A DNA stretch of 45,260 bases from Streptomyces celluloflavus (lineage in GTDB: Bacteria > Actinomycetota > Actinomycetes > Streptomycetales > Streptomycetaceae), in the NCBI GenBank assembly GCA_000720995.1, contig JOEL01000054.1, positions 1 to 45,260 on the forward strand, read 5' to 3'. The position numbers and the translations under genes were made by a program. The notes under the pieces were generated by a model. It saw only the letters and a program-made list of their open reading frames with translations. It searched no databases and was not told the origin of the DNA. Positions 1 through 5,942 of this stretch are shown one piece after another; the first letter of the stretch is position 1, and each line of letters opens with the position of its first letter.

Positions 1-198
1 CATAATCGAGTCCCGGTCCGAATTCCGGCATGCCGAAATTGTTCCCGGTGAGGGACCGTGCAGTAGTGGTGTGCCGCTGAAGCGGCGGGATGGCTGCCGG
101 GGGCCTGTCGGCTCCGCGGCAACTCGGAGAACACTACACGAGGGGGTCAGGTGCATCAAACCCGTGCCGGGCGGGCGTTGGCGGGGTACGTTGAGGCC

Positions 199-240
199 AT
201 GACTACGCATGCGCTCGTACAGCAGTGGTGGCCCGCCTGA
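199..240 (+). CDS. Trp-rich leader peptide of trpS attenuator (13 aa)
   Basis: A short reading frame encodes MTTHALVQQWWPA and stops with TGA at 238-240. It has two consecutive TGG Trp codons at 226-231, although Trp is normally rare. A GAGG lies just before the ATG at 193-196, which is close spacing. It ends 123 bases before the trpS start and is followed at once by alternative inverted repeats, so its job is inferred to be sensing charged tRNA-Trp: a ribosome stalled on the Trp codons changes leader RNA folding. The codons and pairings are seen directly. The mechanism is the classical trp-leader model, and I recall that an auxiliary, indolmycin-resistant TrpRS gene of S. coelicolor is reported to be controlled this way. 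Confidence 0.85.
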   Translation: MTTHALVQQWWPA

Positions 241-292
241 CGGCGGCCGACCACCAGCGCATGCAGACCACGGCCGCCGCTTCGGCGGCCGT
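207..292 (+). promoter_or_regulatory. Transcription attenuator of trpS
   Basis: Three pairings can be read. (1:2) 207-214 plus the Trp codons 226-231 pair with 251-264: GCATGCGC with GCGCATGC, and TGGTGG with CCACCA. (2:3, antiterminator) CGGCGGCCG at 241-249 pairs perfectly with CGGCCGCCG at 271-279. (3:4, terminator) ACGGCCGCCG at 270-279 pairs perfectly with CGGCGGCCGT at 283-292 around a 3-base loop. The 2:3 and 3:4 pairings are mutually exclusive. A ribosome stalled at 226-231 would break 1:2 and free 241-249 to form 2:3. A ribosome finishing at 240 would cover 241-249 and allow 3:4. No U-run follows the terminator, which is common in Streptomyces. Confidence 0.8.
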
Positions 293-363
293 TCGCGTAT
301 CTCCATCTCGTAGCCGGCCGGCGAGGGCGACGGTCCCGACAGCGGTACGGGAGAGATGGATTC

Positions 364-1374
364 ATGGACGACATGGCGAAAACGCGCATCTTCAGTGGCG
401 TAAAGCCGACGGGACACCTGACGCTCGGGAATTACCTCGGGGCGATGCGACGCTGGGCCGACGAGGACCAGCACCGTGCGGATGCCTTGTTCTGTGTGGT
501 GGATCTGCACGCGCTGACCGTGGAGCACGATCCGGCGCGGGTGCGGCGGCTGAGCCGGCAGGCCGCGACGCTGCTGCTGGCCATGGGGCTGGATCCGGAG
601 CGGTGCACGGTGTTCGTGCAGAGCCAGGTGGTCGAGCATGCGCGGCTGTCGTATCTGATGGAGTGCACGGCCACGGACGGCGAGATGCGGCGCATGATCC
701 AGTACAAGGAGAAGGCCGCGGGTGAGCGGGCGCGGGGCGGGAGTGTGCGGCTGTCGCTGCTGACGTATCCGGCGCTGATGGCGGCGGACATCCTGGCGTA
801 CGGGACGCACGAGGTGCCGGTCGGCGAGGACCAGGCACAGCATCTGGAGCTGACCCGGGATCTGGCGGTGCGGTTCAACCAGCGGTACGGGCCGACGTTC
901 GTGGTGCCGAAGGCAACGCATCCGCAGGTGGCGGCGCGGGTGATGGACCTGACGGAGCCCACCTCGAAGATGGGGAAGTCGAACGGTACGACCGCGGGGA
1001 TCGTCTATCTGCTGGACGAGGCGGACGTGGTGCGCAAGAAGGTGATGCGCGCCGTGACGGATGCGGGCCGGGACGTCGTCTACGACAGGGCGGAGCGGCC
1101 GGGAGTCGCGAATCTGCTGGATGTGCTGGCGGCCTGTACGGGTGGTGAGCCGGCGGAGCTGGCCGGGGCGTACACCTCGTACGGGGCGTTGAAGAAGGAC
1201 ACGGCGGAAGCGGTGGTGGAGCTGTTGCGGCCGGTGCGGGAGCGGCATGCGGAGCTGGCCGCGGACGGCGGGTACGTCGATTCCGTGCTGCGGGCCGGGG
1301 CGGACCGGGCGCGGGAGATGGCGCGGCCGCGGGTGGATGCGGCGTACCGGGCGGTGGGGCTGCTGCCCGGGTGA
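364..1374 (+). CDS. trpS: Tryptophanyl-tRNA synthetase
   Basis: Class Ic aminoacyl-tRNA synthetase that charges tRNA-Trp in the cytoplasm. The 336-residue length is normal for the family. The HIGH-type signature is TGHLTLGN at residues 16-23, and the KMSKS-type loop is KMGKS beginning at residue 202. ATG 364 has a GGGAGAG ribosome-binding site about 8 bases upstream; ATG 373 (MAKTRIF) is a second in-frame start but lies too far from it. An attenuator with a Trp-Trp leader peptide precedes the gene, so expression should rise when charged tRNA-Trp falls. By gene order next to proC it resembles the auxiliary, indolmycin-resistant TrpRS of S. coelicolor rather than a constitutive housekeeping copy; that equivalence is inference. 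Confidence 0.97.
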   Translation: MDDMAKTRIFSGVKPTGHLTLGNYLGAMRRWADEDQHRADALFCVVDLHALTVEHDPARVRRLSRQAATLLLAMGLDPERCTVFVQSQVVEHARLSYLMECTATDGEMRRMIQYKEKAAGERARGGSVRLSLLTYPALMAADILAYGTHEVPVGEDQAQHLELTRDLAVRFNQRYGPTFVVPKATHPQVAARVMDLTEPTSKMGKSNGTTAGIVYLLDEADVVRKKVMRAVTDAGRDVVYDRAERPGVANLLDVLAACTGGEPAELAGAYTSYGALKKDTAEAVVELLRPVRERHAELAADGGYVDSVLRAGADRAREMARPRVDAAYRAVGLLPG

Positions 1375-1383
1375 AGCGCGGCG

Positions 1384-1418
1384 GGGCGGCCGTCCCTGTG
1401 CAGTCGGGGCGGCCGCCC
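1384..1418. terminator. Bidirectional terminator between trpS and proC
   Basis: GGGCGGCCG at 1384-1392 pairs perfectly with CGGCCGCCC at 1410-1418. It sits in the 68-base gap between two convergent genes and has no U-run. Confidence 0.65.
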
Positions 1419-1442
1419 GGTGGTGGGTGTGCGGGGTGTGGG

Positions 1443-2252
1443 TCAGCTGTTGCCGGAGGCGAGTTCGCGGCTGCGGTCGCGGGCCGCCTCCAGGGCGGCG
1501 AGCATGGCGGCGCGTACGCCGTGGTTCTCCAGTTCGCGGATGGCGTTGATGGTGGTGCCGGCCGGGGATGTGACGTTCTCGCGGAGCTTGACCGGGTGTT
1601 CGCCGCTGTCGCGGAGCATCACGGCGGCGCCGATGGCGGCCTGCACGATCAGGTCGTGGGCCTTGTCGCGGGGCAGTCCGAGGAGGATGCCGGCGTCGGT
1701 CATCGCCTCGACGAGGAAGAAGAAGTACGCCGGACCGGAGCCGGAGAGCGCGGTGGCGGCGTCCTGCTGGGACTCCGGGACGCGCAGGGTCTTGCCGACG
1801 CCGGAGAAGATCTCCTCGGCGCGGGTGAGGTGGGCTCCGGTGGCGTGGGTGCCGGCGGAGATGACGGACATCGCCTCGTCCACCAGGGCGGGGGTGTTCG
1901 TCATGACGCGGACGACGGGGGTACCGGCGGCCAGCCGCTCCTCGACGAAGGCGGTGGGGATGCCGGCCGCGCCGCTGATGACCAGCCGGTCGGCGGGGAC
2001 GTGCGGGGCCAGTTCGTCCAGGAGGGTGCCCATGTCCTGGGGTTTGACGGTGAGGATGAGGGTGTCGGCGGACTTGGCGGCCTCGGCGTTGCTGACCGCT
2101 TCGACGCCGTAACGGGCGCGCAGCTGTTCCGCGCGTTCGGGGCGGCGGGCGGTGACCAGCAGGTCAGCGGGCGCCCAGCCGCCTCGGATCATGCCGCTGA
2201 GCAGGGCTTCGCCGATTTTTCCGGTGCCGAGTACGGCGACCTTCTGGGTCAT
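1443..2252 (-). CDS. proC: Pyrroline-5-carboxylate reductase
   Basis: Catalyses the last step of proline synthesis, NAD(P)H-dependent reduction of 1-pyrroline-5-carboxylate. The protein starts MTQKVAVLGTGKIGEALLSG with the N-terminal Rossmann motif GTGKIGEA. The C-terminal dimerisation half holds the family signature region around LSGSGPAYFFFLVEAM, followed by VTSPAGTTI. The length of 269 residues is normal. I prefer ATG 2252, which has GAGG about 11 bases upstream; a GTG four codons earlier at 2264 lies directly against that GAGG. It is convergent with trpS and shares its terminator. Confidence 0.96.
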   Translation of the reverse strand: MTQKVAVLGTGKIGEALLSGMIRGGWAPADLLVTARRPERAEQLRARYGVEAVSNAEAAKSADTLILTVKPQDMGTLLDELAPHVPADRLVISGAAGIPTAFVEERLAAGTPVVRVMTNTPALVDEAMSVISAGTHATGAHLTRAEEIFSGVGKTLRVPESQQDAATALSGSGPAYFFFLVEAMTDAGILLGLPRDKAHDLIVQAAIGAAVMLRDSGEHPVKLRENVTSPAGTTINAIRELENHGVRAAMLAALEAARDRSRELASGNS

Positions 2253-3083
2253 GCTGCGGTTCACCTCGCCGGTGGTGCCTGATCGGTTACGCCGTCATCC
2301 TCGCACCCGGGGGCGCGCGGTGCGGGGGCGTTCCGCGGGCCGGGACGCCGTGGTGCGCCCAGGACGCCGGGGTGCAGACGGTAGGCCGTACGGCCGGGCA
2401 TCGGTCTCGGTCGTCGGGCCGTACGGCGGCGGGCGGCGCCGCGGGGCAGTGCGGGGAGGACGCAGTCGGTGACGACGGCGGGGGGGACCCTTCGGCTGCG
2501 TCGGCCGCCGGAAAGCGCGTCGGGGTGAGGCCGATGTCCTCGATGGCGCGGGGAGCGGCTCTCGCGGTGCTCGGGGCGGGTGGCCCGGCCGGGGTGCGGG
2601 GTGCGTGCGGGGCGCACAGCGCGGGCACACGGGCGGCATACGGACGACTCACGTACGACCGGCGAACGGCCACGTACGCCCGCACCCGGCCCCACCCACG
2701 AGCCGGGCCACGATCGGCCACGGCCCGGACCAGAAGTCGTTCACGCGTAGTCCAGAAGCAGCACAGAAGCGATCCAAGAGCCGCCCAGCAGCAGCCCGGT
2801 AGCAGCCCAGAAGTAATCCACACATGGTCAGCGCCCGGTCGAAGGTGGGCATATCGCGAGCCGTCCCACGGGACACATCACGGGACGCCTCACGAACGCG
2901 GGAGAGACAGCGAGACATATAGCGGAGCGCAATGCCAGCTAATGACCGATAACGCCTCACATGACCACAATCCCCCATCCAACCGGAAGTGACCGGCGTT
3001 GAGCCGGAAATGACCGTAGGGTCGGGGAAATCGCGAACGACGAACTCGTGAACCACGAACTCGTGAACGAATTGAGGAGTCCT
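2253..3083. other. Intergenic region without a convincing gene
   Basis: About 830 bases lie between proC and the M1 peptidase gene. Overlapping Arg/Pro/Ala-rich open frames exist on both strands but none shows a recognisable motif or a credible start. The stretch 2730-2830 is rich in short CAGCAG and AGAAGC-like words. At 2983-3016 CCGGAARTGACCG occurs twice. At 3040-3068 a 14-base word is repeated in tandem. Codon-like periodicity on the minus strand around 2450-2560 could be a decayed gene, but I cannot support it. Confidence 0.5.
3040..3068. repeat. Tandem 15-bp repeat before the M1 peptidase gene
   Basis: ACGAACTCGTGAAC occurs at 3040-3053 and again at 3055-3068, one base apart. The pair lies 15 bases upstream of the GTG start at 3084, within the probable 5' untranslated region. 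The embedded ACGAACTCGT is partly palindromic. It could be a protein- or RNA-binding site; nothing more can be said. Confidence 0.7.
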
Positions 3084-4490
3084 GTGAACCGCCGGCCTCT
3101 CCGCTCCTGCGGTGCGACTGCTGCCCTGTCCGTCGCCCTGCTGCTGTCCTCCTGCACCAACGGGGCCGTGGGCGGCGGCGCGGCGGGCGCGGGCGGGGTC
3201 GGCGATCCGCTCTTCCCGGCGCTCGGCAACGGCGGCTACCGGGTCAGCCACTACGGGCTCGATCTCGACTACGACGTGCCGACGAAGCGGCTGGCCGCGA
3301 CCGCCGAGATCACCGCCGATGCCAAGCAGGACCTGCGCTCCTTCCAGCTCGACCTCCAGGGGCTGACGGTGTCCGGCGTCCGGGTCGACGGCAAGGACGC
3401 CTCCTTCACCCGCAAGGGGCACAAACTGACGGTCCGGCCGCCCGACGGGCTCAAGAAGGGCGCGAAGTTCCGCACCACCGTCACATACGGCGGGATACCG
3501 CAGGAGATGACGGACGCGGACGGCGCCACGGAAGGCTGGGTCAAGACCGCCGACGGCGCGTTCGTGGCCGGTGAGCCCGCCGGGTCCATGACGTGGTTCC
3601 CCGGCAACAACCACCCCAGCGACAAGGCCGCGTACGACTTCCGGATCACCGTGCCGCAGGGCTACACCGCCGTCGCCAACGGCGAGCTGCGCTCGAAGAA
3701 GACCGCCCGGAGCAAGACGACGTACGTATGGCACAACGGCGAGCCGATGGCCAGTTACCTCGCCACCGCCACGATCGGCCAGTTCGAGGTCCACGAGTCG
3801 CGCACGCCGGACGGGCTGCCGCTGTACGTCGCGGTGGAACCGTCGCTGGCCGCGGAGAGCGCGAAGCCGCTGGCGCGGCTGCCGGAGATCCTCAAGTGGG
3901 CGAGCGGCCAGTTCGGCGCGTACCCCTTCTCCTCCGCCGGGGCGATCGTCGACCGCACGCCGAAGCGGGTCGACTGGGGCGCCCTGGAGACCCAGACCAA
4001 ACCGATCTACGCGGGCGCGCCGTCGACCAAGACGGTGGTGCACGAGACGGCTCACCAGTGGTTCGGGGATTCGGTGACGCCGAAGACCTGGCAGGACACC
4101 TGGCTCAACGAGGGCTTCGCCACCTACGCCGAATGGCTGTGGGAGGAGCGCGAGGGCGGCGAGAGCCCGCAGGAGCAGTTCGACGCGCTCTACGACACGG
4201 ACGAGGACGACAAGGTCTGGCACTTCCCGCCGGGCGACCCGGGCAAGCCGGAGAACGTGACGGGCACGCCCGTCTACGAGCGCGGCGCGATGGTGCTCCA
4301 GCAGCTGCGGAACGCCGTCGGCGACAAGACGTTCTTCTCGATCCTGAAGGAGTGGCCGGCCAAGTACCGCCACGCCAACGCGGACTCGGAGGACTTCATC
4401 GCCTTCTGCCAGGAGCGCACCGACGAGGACCTGACCGACCTCTTCGACGACTGGCTGTACGGGGAGGGCAAACCGGACTGGGAGTACTGA
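3084..4490 (+). CDS. M1-family zinc aminopeptidase-like lipoprotein
   Basis: Gluzincin of the M1 (aminopeptidase N) family, predicted to be tethered outside the membrane. The N-terminus is a lipoprotein signal: a basic stretch, a hydrophobic core and the lipobox LSSC with Cys24. The zinc site is HETAH (His320, Glu321, His324) with Glu343 in NEGF, an exact HEXXH-X18-E spacing. GALETQT replaces the usual GAMEN exopeptidase motif. At 468 residues it has the N-terminal beta domain and catalytic domain but lacks the long C-terminal helical domain of full-length aminopeptidase N. GTG 3084 is chosen because GAGGAG lies at 3074-3079; an ATG 12 codons earlier has no such site and would spoil the signal peptide. 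The substrate is unknown. Confidence 0.93.
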   Translation: MNRRPLRSCGATAALSVALLLSSCTNGAVGGGAAGAGGVGDPLFPALGNGGYRVSHYGLDLDYDVPTKRLAATAEITADAKQDLRSFQLDLQGLTVSGVRVDGKDASFTRKGHKLTVRPPDGLKKGAKFRTTVTYGGIPQEMTDADGATEGWVKTADGAFVAGEPAGSMTWFPGNNHPSDKAAYDFRITVPQGYTAVANGELRSKKTARSKTTYVWHNGEPMASYLATATIGQFEVHESRTPDGLPLYVAVEPSLAAESAKPLARLPEILKWASGQFGAYPFSSAGAIVDRTPKRVDWGALETQTKPIYAGAPSTKTVVHETAHQWFGDSVTPKTWQDTWLNEGFATYAEWLWEEREGGESPQEQFDALYDTDEDDKVWHFPPGDPGKPENVTGTPVYERGAMVLQQLRNAVGDKTFFSILKEWPAKYRHANADSEDFIAFCQERTDEDLTDLFDDWLYGEGKPDWEY

Positions 4491-4499
4491 CAACCGGTC

Positions 4500-4572
4500 C
4501 ACAGGCTTGCGGGCCTACGGGACGGCGGGACTGCCGGCTTATGGGACAGCGGGACTGCGGGCTTACGGGTTC
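4500..4572. repeat. 24-bp tandem repeat after the M1 peptidase gene
   Basis: Units of about 24 bases at 4525-4548 and 4549-4572 share GCGGGACTGC followed by GGCTTAYGGG; a partial, more diverged copy precedes them from about 4503. The repeat starts directly after the peptidase stop codon. Function is unknown; it resembles slippage-type repeats at other gene ends in this window. Confidence 0.6.
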
Positions 4573-4711
4573 GCGTCCCCTCTCCCCCGGGTCGGGGCGG
4601 CCGGCCGGAGGGTGACGGTCAGTTCGAGCGCGTACGCCTCCGCCACGATGCCGTCGGGGAAGACCTCCAGCAGCGCGGCACGTTCGGCTGCCAGGACGGG
4701 AGCAGTCGATG
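4563..4711 (-). pseudogene. Possible 3' remnant of an unidentified gene
   Basis: On the minus strand an open frame ending at TAA 4563-4565 reads ...LAAERAALLEVFPDG followed by IVAEAYALELTVTL and a short tail. It has Streptomyces-like codon use and looks like a genuine protein C-terminus. No start codon with a ribosome-binding site precedes it: upstream the frame runs into the 3' end of the membrane protein gene, which uses another frame. It may be the relic left by a deletion, or the tail of a programmed or mutational frameshift of the neighbouring gene. I cannot name the family. Confidence 0.35.
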
Positions 4712-4735
4712 AGGGCGGCCCCGCCGCCCGGCCGG

Positions 4736-5281
4736 TCAGCGGTGCTTTTTCCCCTTCGGGCGGGTCTTCCGGGCCGCCGGGTTGCCGGTGCGGGCGCCGC
4801 GGCGGCGCTCGAAGCGCTCGCGGGCCGTTTCGTACTCGGTGCGGCGCAGTTTCTCGCCGGGGGCCTCGACGATGCTGCGGCAGAAGTAGGCGAGCAGCGA
4901 TCCGATGAAACCGATGAGCATCAGGCTCTGCCCTGACTTGTCGGCCGCGCTCCGGGCGGCCGGGTCGGGGCGGCGGACGAAGCCGTCCCAGGTGCGCCGG
5001 AAGGCGAGCGCGCTGCAGATGGCGAAGGCCGCCACGACGAGGAGGCCGACGAACGCGCCGACGTCGGCGACCTCCAGCCCCTGGAAGGCGAAGCGCAGCA
5101 CCAGCGCGCCGGCCACGGCGAGCACGAGCGAGCCGGCCGCGACACCGGCGCGGCGCAGGCCGTAGCCGCCGTCGTGGTGAACCCAGGTGGTGCCGAAGAA
5201 CCGGATCTCCTCCGGCTCGGGGCCGCCCTGCTCGGGACCGTCCCGCTCGGGGCCGCCGGGCGTCGTCTGCGCATCGCTCAT
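4736..5281 (-). CDS. Conserved membrane protein, function unknown
   Basis: A 181-residue protein I do not recognise at family level. After a hydrophilic, Gly/Pro/Glu-rich N-terminus comes FFGTTWVHHDGGYGLRRAG, then two adjacent hydrophobic segments (about residues 49-70 and 76-94), a loop with FRRTWDGFVRRP, a third hydrophobic stretch (SLMLIGFIGSLLAYFC), and a highly basic C-terminus ending in KGKKHR. This suggests a small inner-membrane protein with a positively charged cytoplasmic tail. ATG 5281 (MSDAQTTPG) is preferred over an in-frame ATG 19 codons upstream that lies in a terminator-like hairpin. Confidence 0.75.
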   Translation of the reverse strand: MSDAQTTPGGPERDGPEQGGPEPEEIRFFGTTWVHHDGGYGLRRAGVAAGSLVLAVAGALVLRFAFQGLEVADVGAFVGLLVVAAFAICSALAFRRTWDGFVRRPDPAARSAADKSGQSLMLIGFIGSLLAYFCRSIVEAPGEKLRRTEYETARERFERRRGARTGNPAARKTRPKGKKHR

Positions 5282-5292
5282 GGCATCGATTA

Positions 5293-5310
5293 TCCCCGGG
5301 CGGCCGGGGA
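5293..5310 (-). terminator. Small hairpin after the SH3-like gene
   Basis: TCCCCGG (5293-5299) pairs perfectly with CCGGGGA (5304-5310) around a GCGG loop, just downstream of the SH3-like gene stop and upstream of the next minus-strand gene. Confidence 0.45.
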
Positions 5311-5334
5311 CGGCGGCGTGGCCGGCCGGGCGGT

Positions 5335-5697
5335 TCAACCGGTGCAGCGCGGCGCCACCATGCCGCTACTGCCCGTGTAGACGTAGGTGTCGGAGATGTA
5401 CTGGCCGGGCGCGATGTTGTCCCAGATGTCCGAGGTGCCGTACGGGCCGCTGACCGACTGGCCGCGCCGCTGGCAGCGGACCGCGACCCGCGCGTCGTAC
5501 GCCAGCTGCCGCACGATCGGGGTGTCGGTGCCCGGCCCCTTGCGGACGTTGACGCGGTAGCCGGGGGCGATGGGGAAGGAGAGGGTGGCGGCGGCCGCCA
5601 GGAGGGTCGGCTCCGCCGTGTCCCCGGCCGGTCCGGCCTCGGGTCCGGCGGTCGCTTCCGCGGCGTCCGGGTAGCCCTGATCGGGCGCTGTGCTCAT
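5335..5697 (-). CDS. SH3-like domain protein
   Basis: A 120-residue protein. After about 40 acidic, Ala/Pro-rich residues comes a bacterial SH3 (SH3b) repeat: YRVNVRKGPGTDTPIVRQL, the classic VNVRxGPGT signature, then RVAVRCQRRGQSVSGPYG and DIWDNIAPGQYISDTYVYTG. Such domains bind peptidoglycan or proline-rich peptides. No signal peptide is visible, so the protein is either cytoplasmic or exported by another route. Two cysteines, one in VRCQ and one in the C-terminal RCTG, could form a disulfide if exported. ATG 5697 is preceded by a GGGGGG ribosome-binding site. The gene diverges from the receptor kinase gene. Confidence 0.85.
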   Translation of the reverse strand: MSTAPDQGYPDAAEATAGPEAGPAGDTAEPTLLAAAATLSFPIAPGYRVNVRKGPGTDTPIVRQLAYDARVAVRCQRRGQSVSGPYGTSDIWDNIAPGQYISDTYVYTGSSGMVAPRCTG

Positions 5698-5836
5698 ATC
5701 GTGTTCCCCCCATTGGCTGGTGCCCGCCGCGGGGTGCCGTCGGCGGCGCCGCGCCGGGCCGCGCCCCGTAACCGGGCGCTTAGGTCCTGCGACGCGCACG
5801 CTAGCAAGCTTCAGCCGTTTCGTACGCGCTATCGAC

Positions 5837-5842
5837 TAGGCT
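5837..5842 (+). promoter_or_regulatory. Candidate -10 box for the kinase gene
   Basis: TAGGCT matches the TANNNT -10 pattern of the main sigma factor. It would place the transcript start near 5849, ahead of the repeated leader at 5869-5926. No clear -35 hexamer is visible at the proper spacing. Confidence 0.3.
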
Positions 5843-5868
5843 CCGCGCGTCGCAGCCGCGACCGAAAT

Positions 5869-5926
5869 ACGCGGGAAACCACGCGAGAACCACGCGGGGA
5901 CAACGCGAGCAACAACGCGGGGAACA
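5869..5926. repeat. Imperfect 11-12 bp tandem repeats in the kinase leader
   Basis: Five consecutive units begin with ACGCG: ACGCGGGAAACC (5869), ACGCGAGAACC (5881), ACGCGGGGACA (5892), ACGCGAGCAACA (5903) and ACGCGGGGAACA (5915); a weaker sixth follows. They fill most of the predicted untranslated leader, up to the ribosome-binding site of the kinase gene. Confidence 0.75.
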
Positions 5927-5942
5927 TCACGGGGGTGGAAGG

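Noticed and set aside
1-198. Promoter for the trpS leader (TTGTTC near 39-44 with TAGTGG at 64-69)
   Set aside because: The 19-base spacing and weak -10 make it too uncertain to list.
2649-4502. 617-codon minus-strand open frame over the M1 peptidase gene
   Set aside because: Antisense shadow caused by high GC at third positions; composition is Arg/Gly/Val-rich with no motif, while the plus strand has a complete zinc peptidase.
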